This document shows positions 25,129 through 33,606 of a DNA stretch of 64,000 nucleotides, in pieces; position 1 is the first letter of the stretch; each line of letters begins with the position of its first letter. Made by a program: the position numbers and the translations under genes. The DNA comes from an uncultured Hymenobacter sp. (lineage in GTDB: Bacteria > Bacteroidota > Bacteroidia > Cytophagales > Hymenobacteraceae). The notes below the pieces were generated by a model that saw only the letters and a program-made list of their open reading frames with translations, was not told the origin of the DNA and made no database searches. The stretch covers positions 1-64,000 of the forward strand of contig CAJYPK010000001.1 of the NCBI GenBank assembly GCA_913776615.1, in the 5' to 3' direction.

Positions 25129-26151
25129 ATGAACGACCGTCGCTTCCGGCTCATTGGCATTCCCGTCCTGAGCTTACTCATTGCCCTGCTTACGGTGCCG
25201 CTGCACGGCTTTCCGGCCCTGCCGCACTTGCTCGTCAGCCTGGGGGTTTCGCTGTATTTCACCACGGCCCTGTGGCTGGGCAATCGGGCGCTGTGGGGCT
25301 GGCTGCTGCGCCGGCTGCCGCACGTCGACCAAACGCCCCGGCGCCTGGCGGCGCTGGCGGCCGCGTCGGTGGTATTTACGGCAGTGGCCACGCTCCTGCT
25401 GCGCCTGCCGCTGCGGTGGCTGCTGCCGGCCTATTTCAAGTTTAAGGGGCCGCGGGAGGGCCTGGCCATTGCGTTTAACTTGCTGCCCACGCTCGTTGTC
25501 CTTACCCTCTACGAGAGCATCTATTTTTTTCAGCAGTGGAAGCTCAACCTGCGCCGGGTCGACCAGCTCGCCCAGGCCCGCACCCAGGCCCAGCTCGACG
25601 CCCTGGCCCAGCAGCTCGACCCGCACTTTCTCTTTAATTCGCTCAATACCCTGGCGGCCCTCATCGACCCCGCCGATGAGCCCGCCCAGCGCTACGTGGA
25701 GGGCCTGGCCGACGTGTACCGCTACGTGCTGCTGAGCCGCGAGCGCCCCACCGTGCCGCTGGCCGAGGAAATGGCCTTCGTGCAAACCTACCTGGCGCTG
25801 CAAAAAGTCCGGTTTCGGGAGAATGTGCGGGTGAGCTACGCCCTACCGCCCGCCGCCCTGGCCCGGCGCGTGGCCCCGCTCAGCGTACAGCTGCTAGTCG
25901 AAAACGCCCTCAAGCACAACGAGGCCAGCCAGGCCCGCCCGCTGCACCTGCGCCTCACCGCCGACGCCGACGGCACCGCCCTGCGCGTCGAAAATACCTG
26001 GCAGCCGCGCGCGGCCGGCCTCGCGCCCGGCACCGGCACGGGCCTGGCCAACGTGCGCCAGCGCTACGCCCTGCTCGGGGCCAGCCAGCCGGTAGCGGTG
26101 GAGCAGGCGGCTGGCATCTTTGCCGTTACCCTGCCGCTTTTGCCCGCCTAG
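25129..26151 (+). CDS. LytS-type sensor histidine kinase
   Basis: A 340-residue kinase with about four transmembrane helices in residues 1-135, a short coiled linker, and a LytS-type phosphoacceptor segment. H166 lies in QQLDPHFLFNSLNTL, the motif of the family. The HATPase part follows, with the N-box LLVENALKHNEA and the glycine-rich GTGTGLANVRQRYALL. There is no periplasmic sensor domain of note, so the signal is probably sensed in the membrane. It is followed 6 bp later by a LytTR regulator gene, its likely partner. Confidence 0.9.
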   Translation: MNDRRFRLIGIPVLSLLIALLTVPLHGFPALPHLLVSLGVSLYFTTALWLGNRALWGWLLRRLPHVDQTPRRLAALAAASVVFTAVATLLLRLPLRWLLPAYFKFKGPREGLAIAFNLLPTLVVLTLYESIYFFQQWKLNLRRVDQLAQARTQAQLDALAQQLDPHFLFNSLNTLAALIDPADEPAQRYVEGLADVYRYVLLSRERPTVPLAEEMAFVQTYLALQKVRFRENVRVSYALPPAALARRVAPLSVQLLVENALKHNEASQARPLHLRLTADADGTALRVENTWQPRAAGLAPGTGTGLANVRQRYALLGASQPVAVEQAAGIFAVTLPLLPA

Positions 26152-26157
26152 CCTGCC

Positions 26158-26976
26158 ATGCTCCCGCTCCGCATTCTCATTCTGGAAGACGAATATCCCG
26201 CCGCCGAGCGTCTCCAGCGGCTACTGGCCCAGGCCGCGCCCGGGGCGCAGGTGCTAGCCGTGCTCGACACCGTGGCCGGCGCGCTGGCCTGGCTGGCCAC
26301 CCACCCCGCGCCCGATCTCATTCTGAGCGACATCCAGCTCGCCGATGGCCTCAGCCTCGACGTATTTGCCCAAACGGTGGTGCGCAGCCCGGTCATCTTC
26401 ACCACGGCCTACGATCAGTACGCGCTGCAAGCCTTCCGCACCACCAGCATCGACTACCTGCTCAAGCCCCTCAAGCTCTCCGAGCTACAAGCCGCCTTCG
26501 CGAAGCTGGAAGCGCTGGGCTACGGCGCAAAAGCCGAGCCCCGCACCGCCCAGGACCCAACTCCTAACTCCCAATTCCTAACCCATAATTTCTCATTGGA
26601 GCGCCTGCTCGATGCGCTCCCCCAGCCCCGGCGACCTTATAAAACGCGCTTCCTGGTGCGGCAGGGCGAAACCCTGCTGCCCCTGCCCACCGCCGAAGTG
26701 GCCTGGTTTCAGATCCGCCACGAGACTACCACGCTGGCTGCGCTCGATGGCCGGCGCTTTGTGGTCGAGTACACCCTGGAGCAGCTCGATGCCCTGCTCG
26801 ACCCTAGCCAGTTCTTCCGGCTCAACCGCCAGCTCATTGCCCAGCTGCCGGCCGTGCGCCGGCTAGTGCCGCACTTCGGCGGCAAGCTGCTGGTCGAGCT
26901 GGCCCCCGCCCCCACCGAGGAAATCATGGTGAGCAAGGAAAAAGCCGGGGCCGTCAAAAGCTGGCTGGAGGGCTGA
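26158..26976 (+). CDS. LytTR-type response regulator
   Basis: A 272-residue regulator with a receiver domain (residues 1-120) and a LytTR DNA-binding domain (about 160-272). The receiver has the acidic pocket LILEDE, the phosphoacceptor D58 in LILSDIQLADG and K103 in IDYLLKPLK. The LytTR part has FFRLNRQLIAQL and the C-terminal MVSKEKAGAVKSWLEG. It lies 6 bp after the kinase gene and forms a pair with it. Confidence 0.92.
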   Translation: MLPLRILILEDEYPAAERLQRLLAQAAPGAQVLAVLDTVAGALAWLATHPAPDLILSDIQLADGLSLDVFAQTVVRSPVIFTTAYDQYALQAFRTTSIDYLLKPLKLSELQAAFAKLEALGYGAKAEPRTAQDPTPNSQFLTHNFSLERLLDALPQPRRPYKTRFLVRQGETLLPLPTAEVAWFQIRHETTTLAALDGRRFVVEYTLEQLDALLDPSQFFRLNRQLIAQLPAVRRLVPHFGGKLLVELAPAPTEEIMVSKEKAGAVKSWLEG

Positions 26977-27035
26977 TGCGCGGGGTCACCCGGCCGTCAT
27001 TTCCACGTATCTTGTTGCCTGAATTGTGATTCACT

Positions 27036-27620
27036 ATGGAAGTCATCAAGCTAAAAACCGCCGCCCTGGACCGCCTGACCGACACCGAGTTCTTCGAGTT
27101 TTGTCAGGACCATCGCGACCTGCGCATCGAGCGCGATGCTACTCATCAAATTACTATTATGCCCCCCGCCAGCTCCGAAACCGGTGCCACCAATAGTCAA
27201 CTAAATCGCCTGCTGGGCAACTGGAACGAAGAAACTGGCCTTGGCATCGTCTTCGATTCCTCGGCTGGTTTCACGCTGCCCACCGGGGCCATGCTCTCGC
27301 CCGATGCCAGCTGGGTGGCCCGAGCGCGCTGGGACGCGCTTAGCCCCGACGACCGCCGGGGCTTTGCCCGCATCTGCCCCGATTTCGTGGTGGAGCTGCT
27401 CTCGCCCTCCGACCGCCTCACCGACACCATGCGCAAAATGGAGCACTGGCTGGAAGCCGGCGCTCGCCTGGGCTGGCTGCTCGTGCCCGCCAGCGAATCC
27501 GCCTACATCTTCGAAGCAGGCCAGCCCGTGCGTCCCCTCGTGGGCTTCGATCAGGTGTTGCGTGCCGAGCCGGTACTCCCGGGCTTTGCGCTGGAGCTTA
27601 GTCGCCTACGCCCGCGCTAG
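27036..27620 (+). CDS. Uma2 family endonuclease-like protein
   Basis: This 194-residue protein is a Uma2 (DUF820) member, a PD-(D/E)xK-fold family. The conserved TLPTGAMLSPDASWVARARW and PDFVVELLSPSDRLTDTMRK are present; the D and the E-x segment are the presumed metal ligands. The lysine and the tail (GWLLVPASE) also fit. Uma2 genes are common in cyanobacteria and Bacteroidota, and the substrate is not known. It sits between two convergent two-component systems. Confidence 0.87.
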   Translation: MEVIKLKTAALDRLTDTEFFEFCQDHRDLRIERDATHQITIMPPASSETGATNSQLNRLLGNWNEETGLGIVFDSSAGFTLPTGAMLSPDASWVARARWDALSPDDRRGFARICPDFVVELLSPSDRLTDTMRKMEHWLEAGARLGWLLVPASESAYIFEAGQPVRPLVGFDQVLRAEPVLPGFALELSRLRPR

Positions 27621-27628
27621 TGCGCACC

Positions 27629-27660
27629 GGCGCGGGTTTAGCGGAGCGTAACTCGCGCCA
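27629..27660. repeat. Short relative of the palindromic element
   Basis: The words ggcgcgggttta, gcggagcg and taactcgcgcc form a small inverted repeat. The sequence resembles the outer end of the elements at 19272 and 30738. Confidence 0.4.
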
Positions 27661-27687
27661 GTGCCACCTAGTATGCCCCTTGCTCCC

Positions 27688-28539
27688 CTAGCGGTCGAGC
27701 CAGTTTTTAAACACGCTCACCTTCTCCCGACTCACCAGTACTGGCCCCTCGCTCTCGGGCGGCGCGGGCTTGAGAATAGTTTGCAAACGCGAGTTGGTGT
27801 AGTGAATAATATCGTGGATGGCCGCTTGCTGGGCCAAATAAGCACGGTTGAGACGAAAAAAACGCACCGGATCGAGCAGATTTTCCAGCTGCTCCATTGA
27901 GTAATCGACCACATATTTGCGGCCGTCGGTGCTTTGCAGCAGCGTGGTTTTTTCGAGGCTGAAAAAGTAGGCCACCTGCTCTACGGGCACCACCTTGAGG
28001 TGCTCGCCCACGCGCACCACAAACTGACTTTTGTAGCTGGCCACGGGCGCCGGCTGGCGCAGCTGCTGAATGAGCGCCGCCAACGTAGCCGCGTCCAGCG
28101 CGGGGGCCGGCGCTGTTTCTACGACCGGCTTTGTACTGGAAACCGAACTTTTTATACCAAAATCATCGCCTTGGGCGGCGGGCAGGCGCTGCTGCAATTT
28201 CGCGACAGCGGCGCGCAGCTCCTCCTCATCGATTGGTTTGAGCAGATAATCAACGCTATTGACCTTGAAGGCGCGCAGGGCGTACTGATCGTAGGCCGTA
28301 GTAAAAATCACGGGGCAGGTCACCGCTACCAGTTCAAACAACTCAAAGCTGAGGCCATCGGCCAGGTGAATGTCGAGAAACAGCACGTCGGGCGCGGGGC
28401 CGGCTTGCAGCAGGGCCACGGCCTGCGCCACCGATTCGGCAGCGCCAATAATCTCGAACGGCACGGCTTGCTTTTGCAGCAGCCCCGCCAGGCGGCGGGC
28501 GGCCAGCGGCTCATCTTCCACGAGAAGGGCGCGAATCAT
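27688..28539 (-). CDS. LytTR-type response regulator (second system)
   Basis: A 283-residue regulator with a receiver domain. D56 in VLFLDIHLADG is the phosphoacceptor and K101 lies in VDYLLKPIDEEE. A linker of about 50 residues rich in Ala, Ser and Thr follows, then a LytTR domain ending LVSREKVSVFKNWLDR. It lies downstream of the LytS-type kinase gene on the same strand, with a 56-bp gap. It is similar in design to the regulator at 26158, but the two linkers differ. Confidence 0.92.
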   Translation of the reverse strand: MIRALLVEDEPLAARRLAGLLQKQAVPFEIIGAAESVAQAVALLQAGPAPDVLFLDIHLADGLSFELFELVAVTCPVIFTTAYDQYALRAFKVNSVDYLLKPIDEEELRAAVAKLQQRLPAAQGDDFGIKSSVSSTKPVVETAPAPALDAATLAALIQQLRQPAPVASYKSQFVVRVGEHLKVVPVEQVAYFFSLEKTTLLQSTDGRKYVVDYSMEQLENLLDPVRFFRLNRAYLAQQAAIHDIIHYTNSRLQTILKPAPPESEGPVLVSREKVSVFKNWLDR

Positions 28540-28595
28540 AGATCAGGAACGGAATAGCTTGTATTCGTGGGCCACGTAAGGGCGGGCGGCTCCGC

Positions 28596-29732
28596 TCAGA
28601 GCGCGAGCAGCGGCAAAATAACTACGAACTCCTCGTCTACCGGCCCCGCCGCTACGGGGCGCGGCGTGAGAAAGGCGTAGCGGGCGCGCAGGTTGGCCAG
28701 GCCCCGGCCCGAGGCCTCGCTGGCGGGCAGGCGGCGCGGGCGCAGGGTATTGCGCACGGTGAGCGTGGCGGCGGCCACGTCTACGGTCACGCGCAGGTGC
28801 AGCGGACTGGCCTGGTACGCGGTGTTGTGCTTGAGGGCGTTTTCGAGCAGCAGCTGCAACGCCAGCGGCGGCAGGTGCCAGGTGGTCGCCTCGGCGGCGG
28901 GCGGCAGGTCGAACTCCACTCGCAGGGCTTCGTCGAGGCGGGTTTTTTGCAGAAAAATGTACGCCTCGGCAAAGGCGAGCTCTTCGCTCAGCGGCACGAG
29001 TTCCTGGCTCTGGCTTTCGAGTACGTAGCGGTACACGCTGCTGAGTTGGCGGATAAAGCGTACGGCGCGCTGGGGCTCCTCCTCCACGAGGCTGGTGAGG
29101 GCATTGAGCGAATTGAAGAGAAAATGCGGGTCGACCTGCCGGCGCAGCGAATCGAGCCGGGCCACGGCCGACTCCTTTTCGAGGCGCTCGGCCCGCACGG
29201 TAGCCTCGCGCCAGGCCAGCAGAAAAGAGCGGGAGTGCATGAAGAGCGACACCACCACCGTAGTGAGCAGCGGAAACGCCGCGTTGGGCACAAAGTGGTG
29301 ACGCAGACTATAGCCCAGCGGCCGGTGCATCAGCAGCACCGACGTGAGTTCTCCCACTACCGCCATTACCAGCACCGACGCCCCAAATGAGGCCCCCACC
29401 GTGAGCAGCAGCCGGCGAATGGGCCGCTCGCTCCAGCCCACGCGGATGTTGAGCAAATCGGCCGTATACGCATTGGCAAACCATAGCCCGGCGGCGTAGC
29501 AAAAGGCCACGAGCAGCGAGAGGCCGTAGCGGACGGGGTCAAGCCAGGGCGGCGGGGCAAAGAACAGCGCCGTGCCCGCGCACACCAGAGCTATCCAGCC
29601 CAGCACCCGCCCGAAGGCCCGCACGTTGGAGCGGGCGATGGTCGTCACCCAGGGTTGCCCGGCGGGCGCTTCGTCTTCGTAGGGCGGGGTGGCGGGCGGC
29701 GGAGGCAGCAAAGGCACGGCGAGCAGGGGCAT
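28596..29732 (-). CDS. LytS-type sensor histidine kinase (second system)
   Basis: A 378-residue kinase with an N-terminal Pro-rich cytoplasmic part, about four transmembrane helices between residues 40 and 170, and the phosphoacceptor H203 in RRQVDPHFLFNSLNAL. The N-box LLLENALKHNTA and the glycine-rich SGRGLANLRARYAFL follow. It is transcribed before the LytTR regulator gene at 27688-28539 and the two should work together. No dedicated sensor domain is visible. Confidence 0.9.
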   Translation of the reverse strand: MPLLAVPLLPPPPATPPYEDEAPAGQPWVTTIARSNVRAFGRVLGWIALVCAGTALFFAPPPWLDPVRYGLSLLVAFCYAAGLWFANAYTADLLNIRVGWSERPIRRLLLTVGASFGASVLVMAVVGELTSVLLMHRPLGYSLRHHFVPNAAFPLLTTVVVSLFMHSRSFLLAWREATVRAERLEKESAVARLDSLRRQVDPHFLFNSLNALTSLVEEEPQRAVRFIRQLSSVYRYVLESQSQELVPLSEELAFAEAYIFLQKTRLDEALRVEFDLPPAAEATTWHLPPLALQLLLENALKHNTAYQASPLHLRVTVDVAAATLTVRNTLRPRRLPASEASGRGLANLRARYAFLTPRPVAAGPVDEEFVVILPLLAL

Positions 29733-29822
29733 GAGTGAAACGGGGCTAAAATAGAGAAGCTGGCGGTGGGGACCCGGCGGCTACCCCGCCGCTACGGCAG
29801 GGTGACCGCCGGGTCCTCGCGC

Positions 29823-30545
29823 TTACTTAGTCGTCGAGGTAGTGGCTGCCGAAGCAGCAGTGGCCGGCGTAGCGGCAGTTTCGTATTTTTTGAGGCGGCC
29901 CAGCACCTGGTTCTGGCCCCAGTTGGGGGCCAGCGGGCCGGCGGGCCGGAAGGCGGCGTACTTAGCCTTGGCTTCTTCAAATAACGGCTTGGCGGCCTCG
30001 GCCCCGCCGCCAAACATGCTGGGCGTGTAGTACACGTTGTTGGCTCCGATGAGGTAGGGACGCGGGTTGGTAGCATCGGCTTTTTTGGCCAGGGTCACGG
30101 TTTCGCTCACCATGCGCGAGTACTTCATGCTGCGCAGCATGGGCGAAATGCCCAGCCGGGCCTGGTACACGTAGGCTTGCAGGGCCAGCAGCTCCGACTC
30201 GTCGCCCTTGAGCTGCCGGGCCTGGGCCAGCGCCACCTCGGCGCGGTCGAGCAGGGCGTCCTTCGCGTCGCCATCTTCCTTGCTGGTAAAGGCGCTGATG
30301 AGCAGCGCGTAAGCCTGGTAGTAGCGGGGCAGCCAGTCGGCGGGGGCCACGGTGGCAGCGCGCTCCAGCTTGGCGGCCAGGGCTTGCAGCTCGGCGGCGT
30401 CGCCGGTATTCATCACCTGGGCGACGGTAGCCCCGAGCAGTCCGGCGTAGGAGCCGGCGGCAGCCGGCGCAGCGGCGGGGGTAGTTTGGGCAACGGCGGC
30501 GAAGCCAAGGGCGGCCAGGGCGAGGGTGAACAGCGACTTTTTCAT
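29823..30545 (-). CDS. Secreted helical-repeat (TPR-like) protein
   Basis: This 240-residue protein has a signal peptide (MKKSLFTLALAALGFAAVAQ) and then mostly helical sequence in pairs, such as LQALAAKLERAATVAPADW and ALLDRAEVALAQARQLKGDE, as in TPR-like proteins. The C-terminus is low in complexity and rich in Ala and Thr. I do not recognise a named family. It starts a minus-strand unit of one gene, with a repeat-rich gap upstream. Confidence 0.7.
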   Translation of the reverse strand: MKKSLFTLALAALGFAAVAQTTPAAAPAAAGSYAGLLGATVAQVMNTGDAAELQALAAKLERAATVAPADWLPRYYQAYALLISAFTSKEDGDAKDALLDRAEVALAQARQLKGDESELLALQAYVYQARLGISPMLRSMKYSRMVSETVTLAKKADATNPRPYLIGANNVYYTPSMFGGGAEAAKPLFEEAKAKYAAFRPAGPLAPNWGQNQVLGRLKKYETAATPATAASAATTSTTK

Positions 30546-30737
30546 GGCGGTGTGGGGGTTGAGGTGGTTGATGAGTCAAAGGTGGCCGACCCGTTACCGC
30601 CCCCAAAACGCCCGTCGCCGAACCGTCGAAAGTCGCTCCCGAAGCGTCGCAGGCTCCGGTAGAAGCGTTTGGGGTGACTACCTGAAAGCTCACCTGCCGT
30701 CTCCCGCCGGACACGCTGCCCGCTGGCCCCGCTGCCT

Positions 30738-30941
30738 GCTGGCGCGAGTTTAGGCGAAGCCGTAACTCGCCGCCGATCAGTGGGTGGAGTTTCCAAACTC
30801 CACTGCCGCAGCGCGGCAAGCCTGCGGTCACCTCGTTGTTGTGCTTAAGCTCACGCATTTTGCCGCTTCGCGGCAGTGGAGTTTGGAAACCCCACCCACT
30901 GATTGGCGGCGAGTTACGGCTCCGCCTAAACTCGCGCCAGC
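30738..30941. repeat. Palindromic dispersed element, copy B
   Basis: Inverted arms at 30738-30808 and 30871-30941 share their sequence with copy A at 19272 (ggcgcgagtttaggcg, gtggagtttccaaactcc), while the centres differ. With the terminator at 31022 it accounts for a large part of the 610-bp gap before the next receptor gene. I see nothing else in the gap. Confidence 0.82.
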
Positions 30942-31021
30942 GGGCAGCGGGCAGCAGGCAGCCAGTAGTAAGGGCGAGCAGCGAGCGCGGACAAGCGATA
31001 TTCTGCCGCGGCATAAGCTAA

Positions 31022-31053
31022 CAAAAAAGCAAACGCCGGGCATTGCCCGGCGC
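31022..31053 (-). terminator. Intrinsic terminator after the TonB receptor gene
   Basis: On the minus strand, the stem gcgccgggc/gcccggcgt followed by tttgctttttt lies about 105 bp past the receptor stop at 31158. Confidence 0.6.
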
Positions 31054-31157
31054 CTGGTCGTCATCCTTTCCACGTGGTATTTCTCTTTTAGCACTATCCT
31101 GATGCCAGGGAGCGCTTTTTTGCCCACGGTCAGTCAGTTTATTTTTTATTGCGCCGG

Positions 31158-33404
31158 TTAGTCCGGGGCCACCGCCGTATTGCCCGGGTTCTTTTTATTG
31201 ATGGAGACGAGCAAGGCCGCCACGACCATGCGGGGCGCCAGCTGGCGCTGGGGCACGGCAGCGTACTGGCCGGTGGTAGCATCGGGCGTGGTGGCGTAGC
31301 GATAGCCGTAGAGGTTGTCGCGGCCCAGCACGTTGGTCACGCCCAGATACACAATGGTGTACTGCTTAGCCAGGTGCGTGAGGTAGCTCACGCTCAGGTC
31401 GAGCTGCTGAAAGCTGGGGGTGCGGCCCTGGTTGTAGCCGGGCTGGTTGGGGTCGAAATAGGCCCGGGGGCTGCCGTAGCTGTAGGTGGCCCCCAGCTGC
31501 GTATGCAACGCAGCCAGCCAGTATTTACCCACGAGGTTTAGGCTGTGCGTGGCGGCGAAGGTGGGCACGGCCTCAGCGCGGTCGGCGCGGGCCTGGCGGC
31601 GGGTATCGAGCAGGCTGTAGCTCACCCAGTAGTCAATTTTCTTGAACGTCTGGTAGCGGTCGCGCCAGAACAGGTCGAGCCCCCGGGCGTAGCCCTGGCC
31701 TGAGTTGTTGTAGCGGCTGGCATCGAGCGGCTGGGTGCCGTCGAAGCGCGTGAGCTTCCGATAGTCTTTATAGTAAAGCTCGACGCGCAGGGTGCGGGCG
31801 GCGGCCGTGCGCTGGTAGCTCAGCAGATAGTGGGCCGCCTGCTCGAAGCCCAGCGCGGGCTGCACCCGCAGCAAATCGTTGGTGGGCGACTGGTAAAACA
31901 AGCCGCCGGCTACCGACAGCTGACCGGCCGCGCCCAGCCCGTAGGCCAGGGCCAGGCGCGGGGCCAGCTTAGCCTTGTTTAGCAAGGCCGAATATTCGCC
32001 GCGCACGCCCACCCGGCCGGTAAGGCGCGCACTCAGGCTCAGGTCGCTTTCGGCAAAGAGCGCGGTGCGCTTTTCAAAGAAGGTGGTCGTAAATACCGGC
32101 GCGTCGGCGGTGGCCTGGTAGCCCAGGGTATAGTGCTGAGCAGTAGCCTCGGCCCCCAGCTTGACGTTAAACCAGGTGCTCGCCGAGTCGTTGACGAGCA
32201 TGAGGCGGGCGGTGGCGGAGCGGTCGGTTTCGGCCAGGTGCAGGGGCTCGGGGCGCACGTCGTTGAGCTCACGGGCCAGGGCCAGGCCCGAGTTCAGGCT
32301 CCAGCCGCGGCGCAGGGTGCTGCGGTAAGTGGCGTTGAGGTAGGCGTTGTCGTTGCGCAGGCCCGTGCGGCGGCCGTTCTCGACGTAGGCGGCCTCGGGG
32401 TCGGGCAGGCGGGTAGCCACGCGCTGGGCGTTGTAGGTGGCGTAGATTTTCAGCATGCCGTCGCGGCCGGTGCGGTGGGCCAGGCGCACGGCCCCGCCCA
32501 GGTTGCGGGGCGCCTGCTCCCAGCGCTGGTCGGGCGCGGTGAGGCCGAAGTAGGGGCCGAGGTTGGTATAATCGACGTTGGCCGACAGGCTGGTGCGCTC
32601 CCAGCGCTTGGTGCGGCTGAGGCTACCGCCCACGCTCAGCAGCGAGATACCGGTCTGGGTTTCGGGGGCGAGGTCAATCGAGCTGAGGCCGACCACCGCG
32701 CTCAGCGCCTGCCCATACTCGGCCGAGTAGCCCCCCGTGCTGAAGCTCACGCCCTTGAAAAGCGTGGGCGAAAAGCGCCCCCGGGCCGGTACCCCGCTTA
32801 CCGCGCCGCCGTAGGGGCTCTGCACGGGCAGGCCATCGAGGTAGGTGCGGGTTTCGGAAGCCGCCCCGCCGCGCACGAAGAGCCTGCCCTCCTCCCCCAC
32901 CCGCGTGGTGCCGGGCAGGGTGTTGAGGGCAGTGGCGATGTCGGCGTTGGCCCCGGCCGTGGTCAGGATGTCGAGCGGCTTGAGCACGGCGGCGCGGCGG
33001 GTGTCGCTGGCTTCAAAGGCCCCGGCCGTTACGACTACGTCGGCCAGCGAGGCGCGGCTTTCGCGCAGGCGGCGGGTGGGCAGGGCCAGCGCTCCCCCGG
33101 CGGCGGGCAGGGCCAGCGGCGTTTCCTGTAGCTCGTAGCCGATGAGCGTTACCACCAGTGGCAGCGTCCCCTGGGCATCGGTGGCGAAGGCAAAGCGCCC
33201 CAACGAGTCGGTCGTGGCCCCGTCGAAGGTCGTCTTTAGAAATACGTTGGCTCCCGCCAGCGGGTGGCCGGCCGCGTCGAGCACGGTCCCGCTGAGGTGG
33301 GTGGTGGCGCGGGCGGGCGCGGTGGGGGCCAGGGCTGGGCTTTGGGCCAAAGCAGCGGCGAGGGGGCTGGCGGTGAGCAGCGCGGCGAGTAGCGGAGTTT
33401 TCAT
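31158..33404 (-). CDS. TonB-dependent outer-membrane receptor
   Basis: This 748-residue receptor has a signal peptide (residues 1-21, ending AALAQ) and a carboxypeptidase-regulatory-like domain (about 32-115, DAAGHPLAGANVFLKTTFDG). The plug includes GEEGRLFVRGGAASETRTYL. A beta-barrel follows. I start at 33404 because MKTPLLAALLTASPLAAALAQ is a clean signal peptide; the longer frame would add 11 residues before it. The ligand is unknown. The C-terminus does not end in an aromatic residue. There is no SusD partner. Confidence 0.9.
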   Translation of the reverse strand: MKTPLLAALLTASPLAAALAQSPALAPTAPARATTHLSGTVLDAAGHPLAGANVFLKTTFDGATTDSLGRFAFATDAQGTLPLVVTLIGYELQETPLALPAAGGALALPTRRLRESRASLADVVVTAGAFEASDTRRAAVLKPLDILTTAGANADIATALNTLPGTTRVGEEGRLFVRGGAASETRTYLDGLPVQSPYGGAVSGVPARGRFSPTLFKGVSFSTGGYSAEYGQALSAVVGLSSIDLAPETQTGISLLSVGGSLSRTKRWERTSLSANVDYTNLGPYFGLTAPDQRWEQAPRNLGGAVRLAHRTGRDGMLKIYATYNAQRVATRLPDPEAAYVENGRRTGLRNDNAYLNATYRSTLRRGWSLNSGLALARELNDVRPEPLHLAETDRSATARLMLVNDSASTWFNVKLGAEATAQHYTLGYQATADAPVFTTTFFEKRTALFAESDLSLSARLTGRVGVRGEYSALLNKAKLAPRLALAYGLGAAGQLSVAGGLFYQSPTNDLLRVQPALGFEQAAHYLLSYQRTAAARTLRVELYYKDYRKLTRFDGTQPLDASRYNNSGQGYARGLDLFWRDRYQTFKKIDYWVSYSLLDTRRQARADRAEAVPTFAATHSLNLVGKYWLAALHTQLGATYSYGSPRAYFDPNQPGYNQGRTPSFQQLDLSVSYLTHLAKQYTIVYLGVTNVLGRDNLYGYRYATTPDATTGQYAAVPQRQLAPRMVVAALLVSINKKNPGNTAVAPD

Positions 33405-33606
33405 GGGGCCGGCGGGTGAGGCGGTGAAGTGGCTCAAAGGTGCCGGGCCGGCGGGGGCAAGCTCAACTAAAAGCTACCCAGACCGCCAAAACGGGTGCCG
33501 AACCGTCAACTGGGTCGGTTGGGCGACGCGAGGCAACGCGAAAGCGCGGCAGCCGTTAAGGGGGACAGCTGGCGTGTTCTTTCGCTGGCATTACTTTTCT
33601 GCATCC

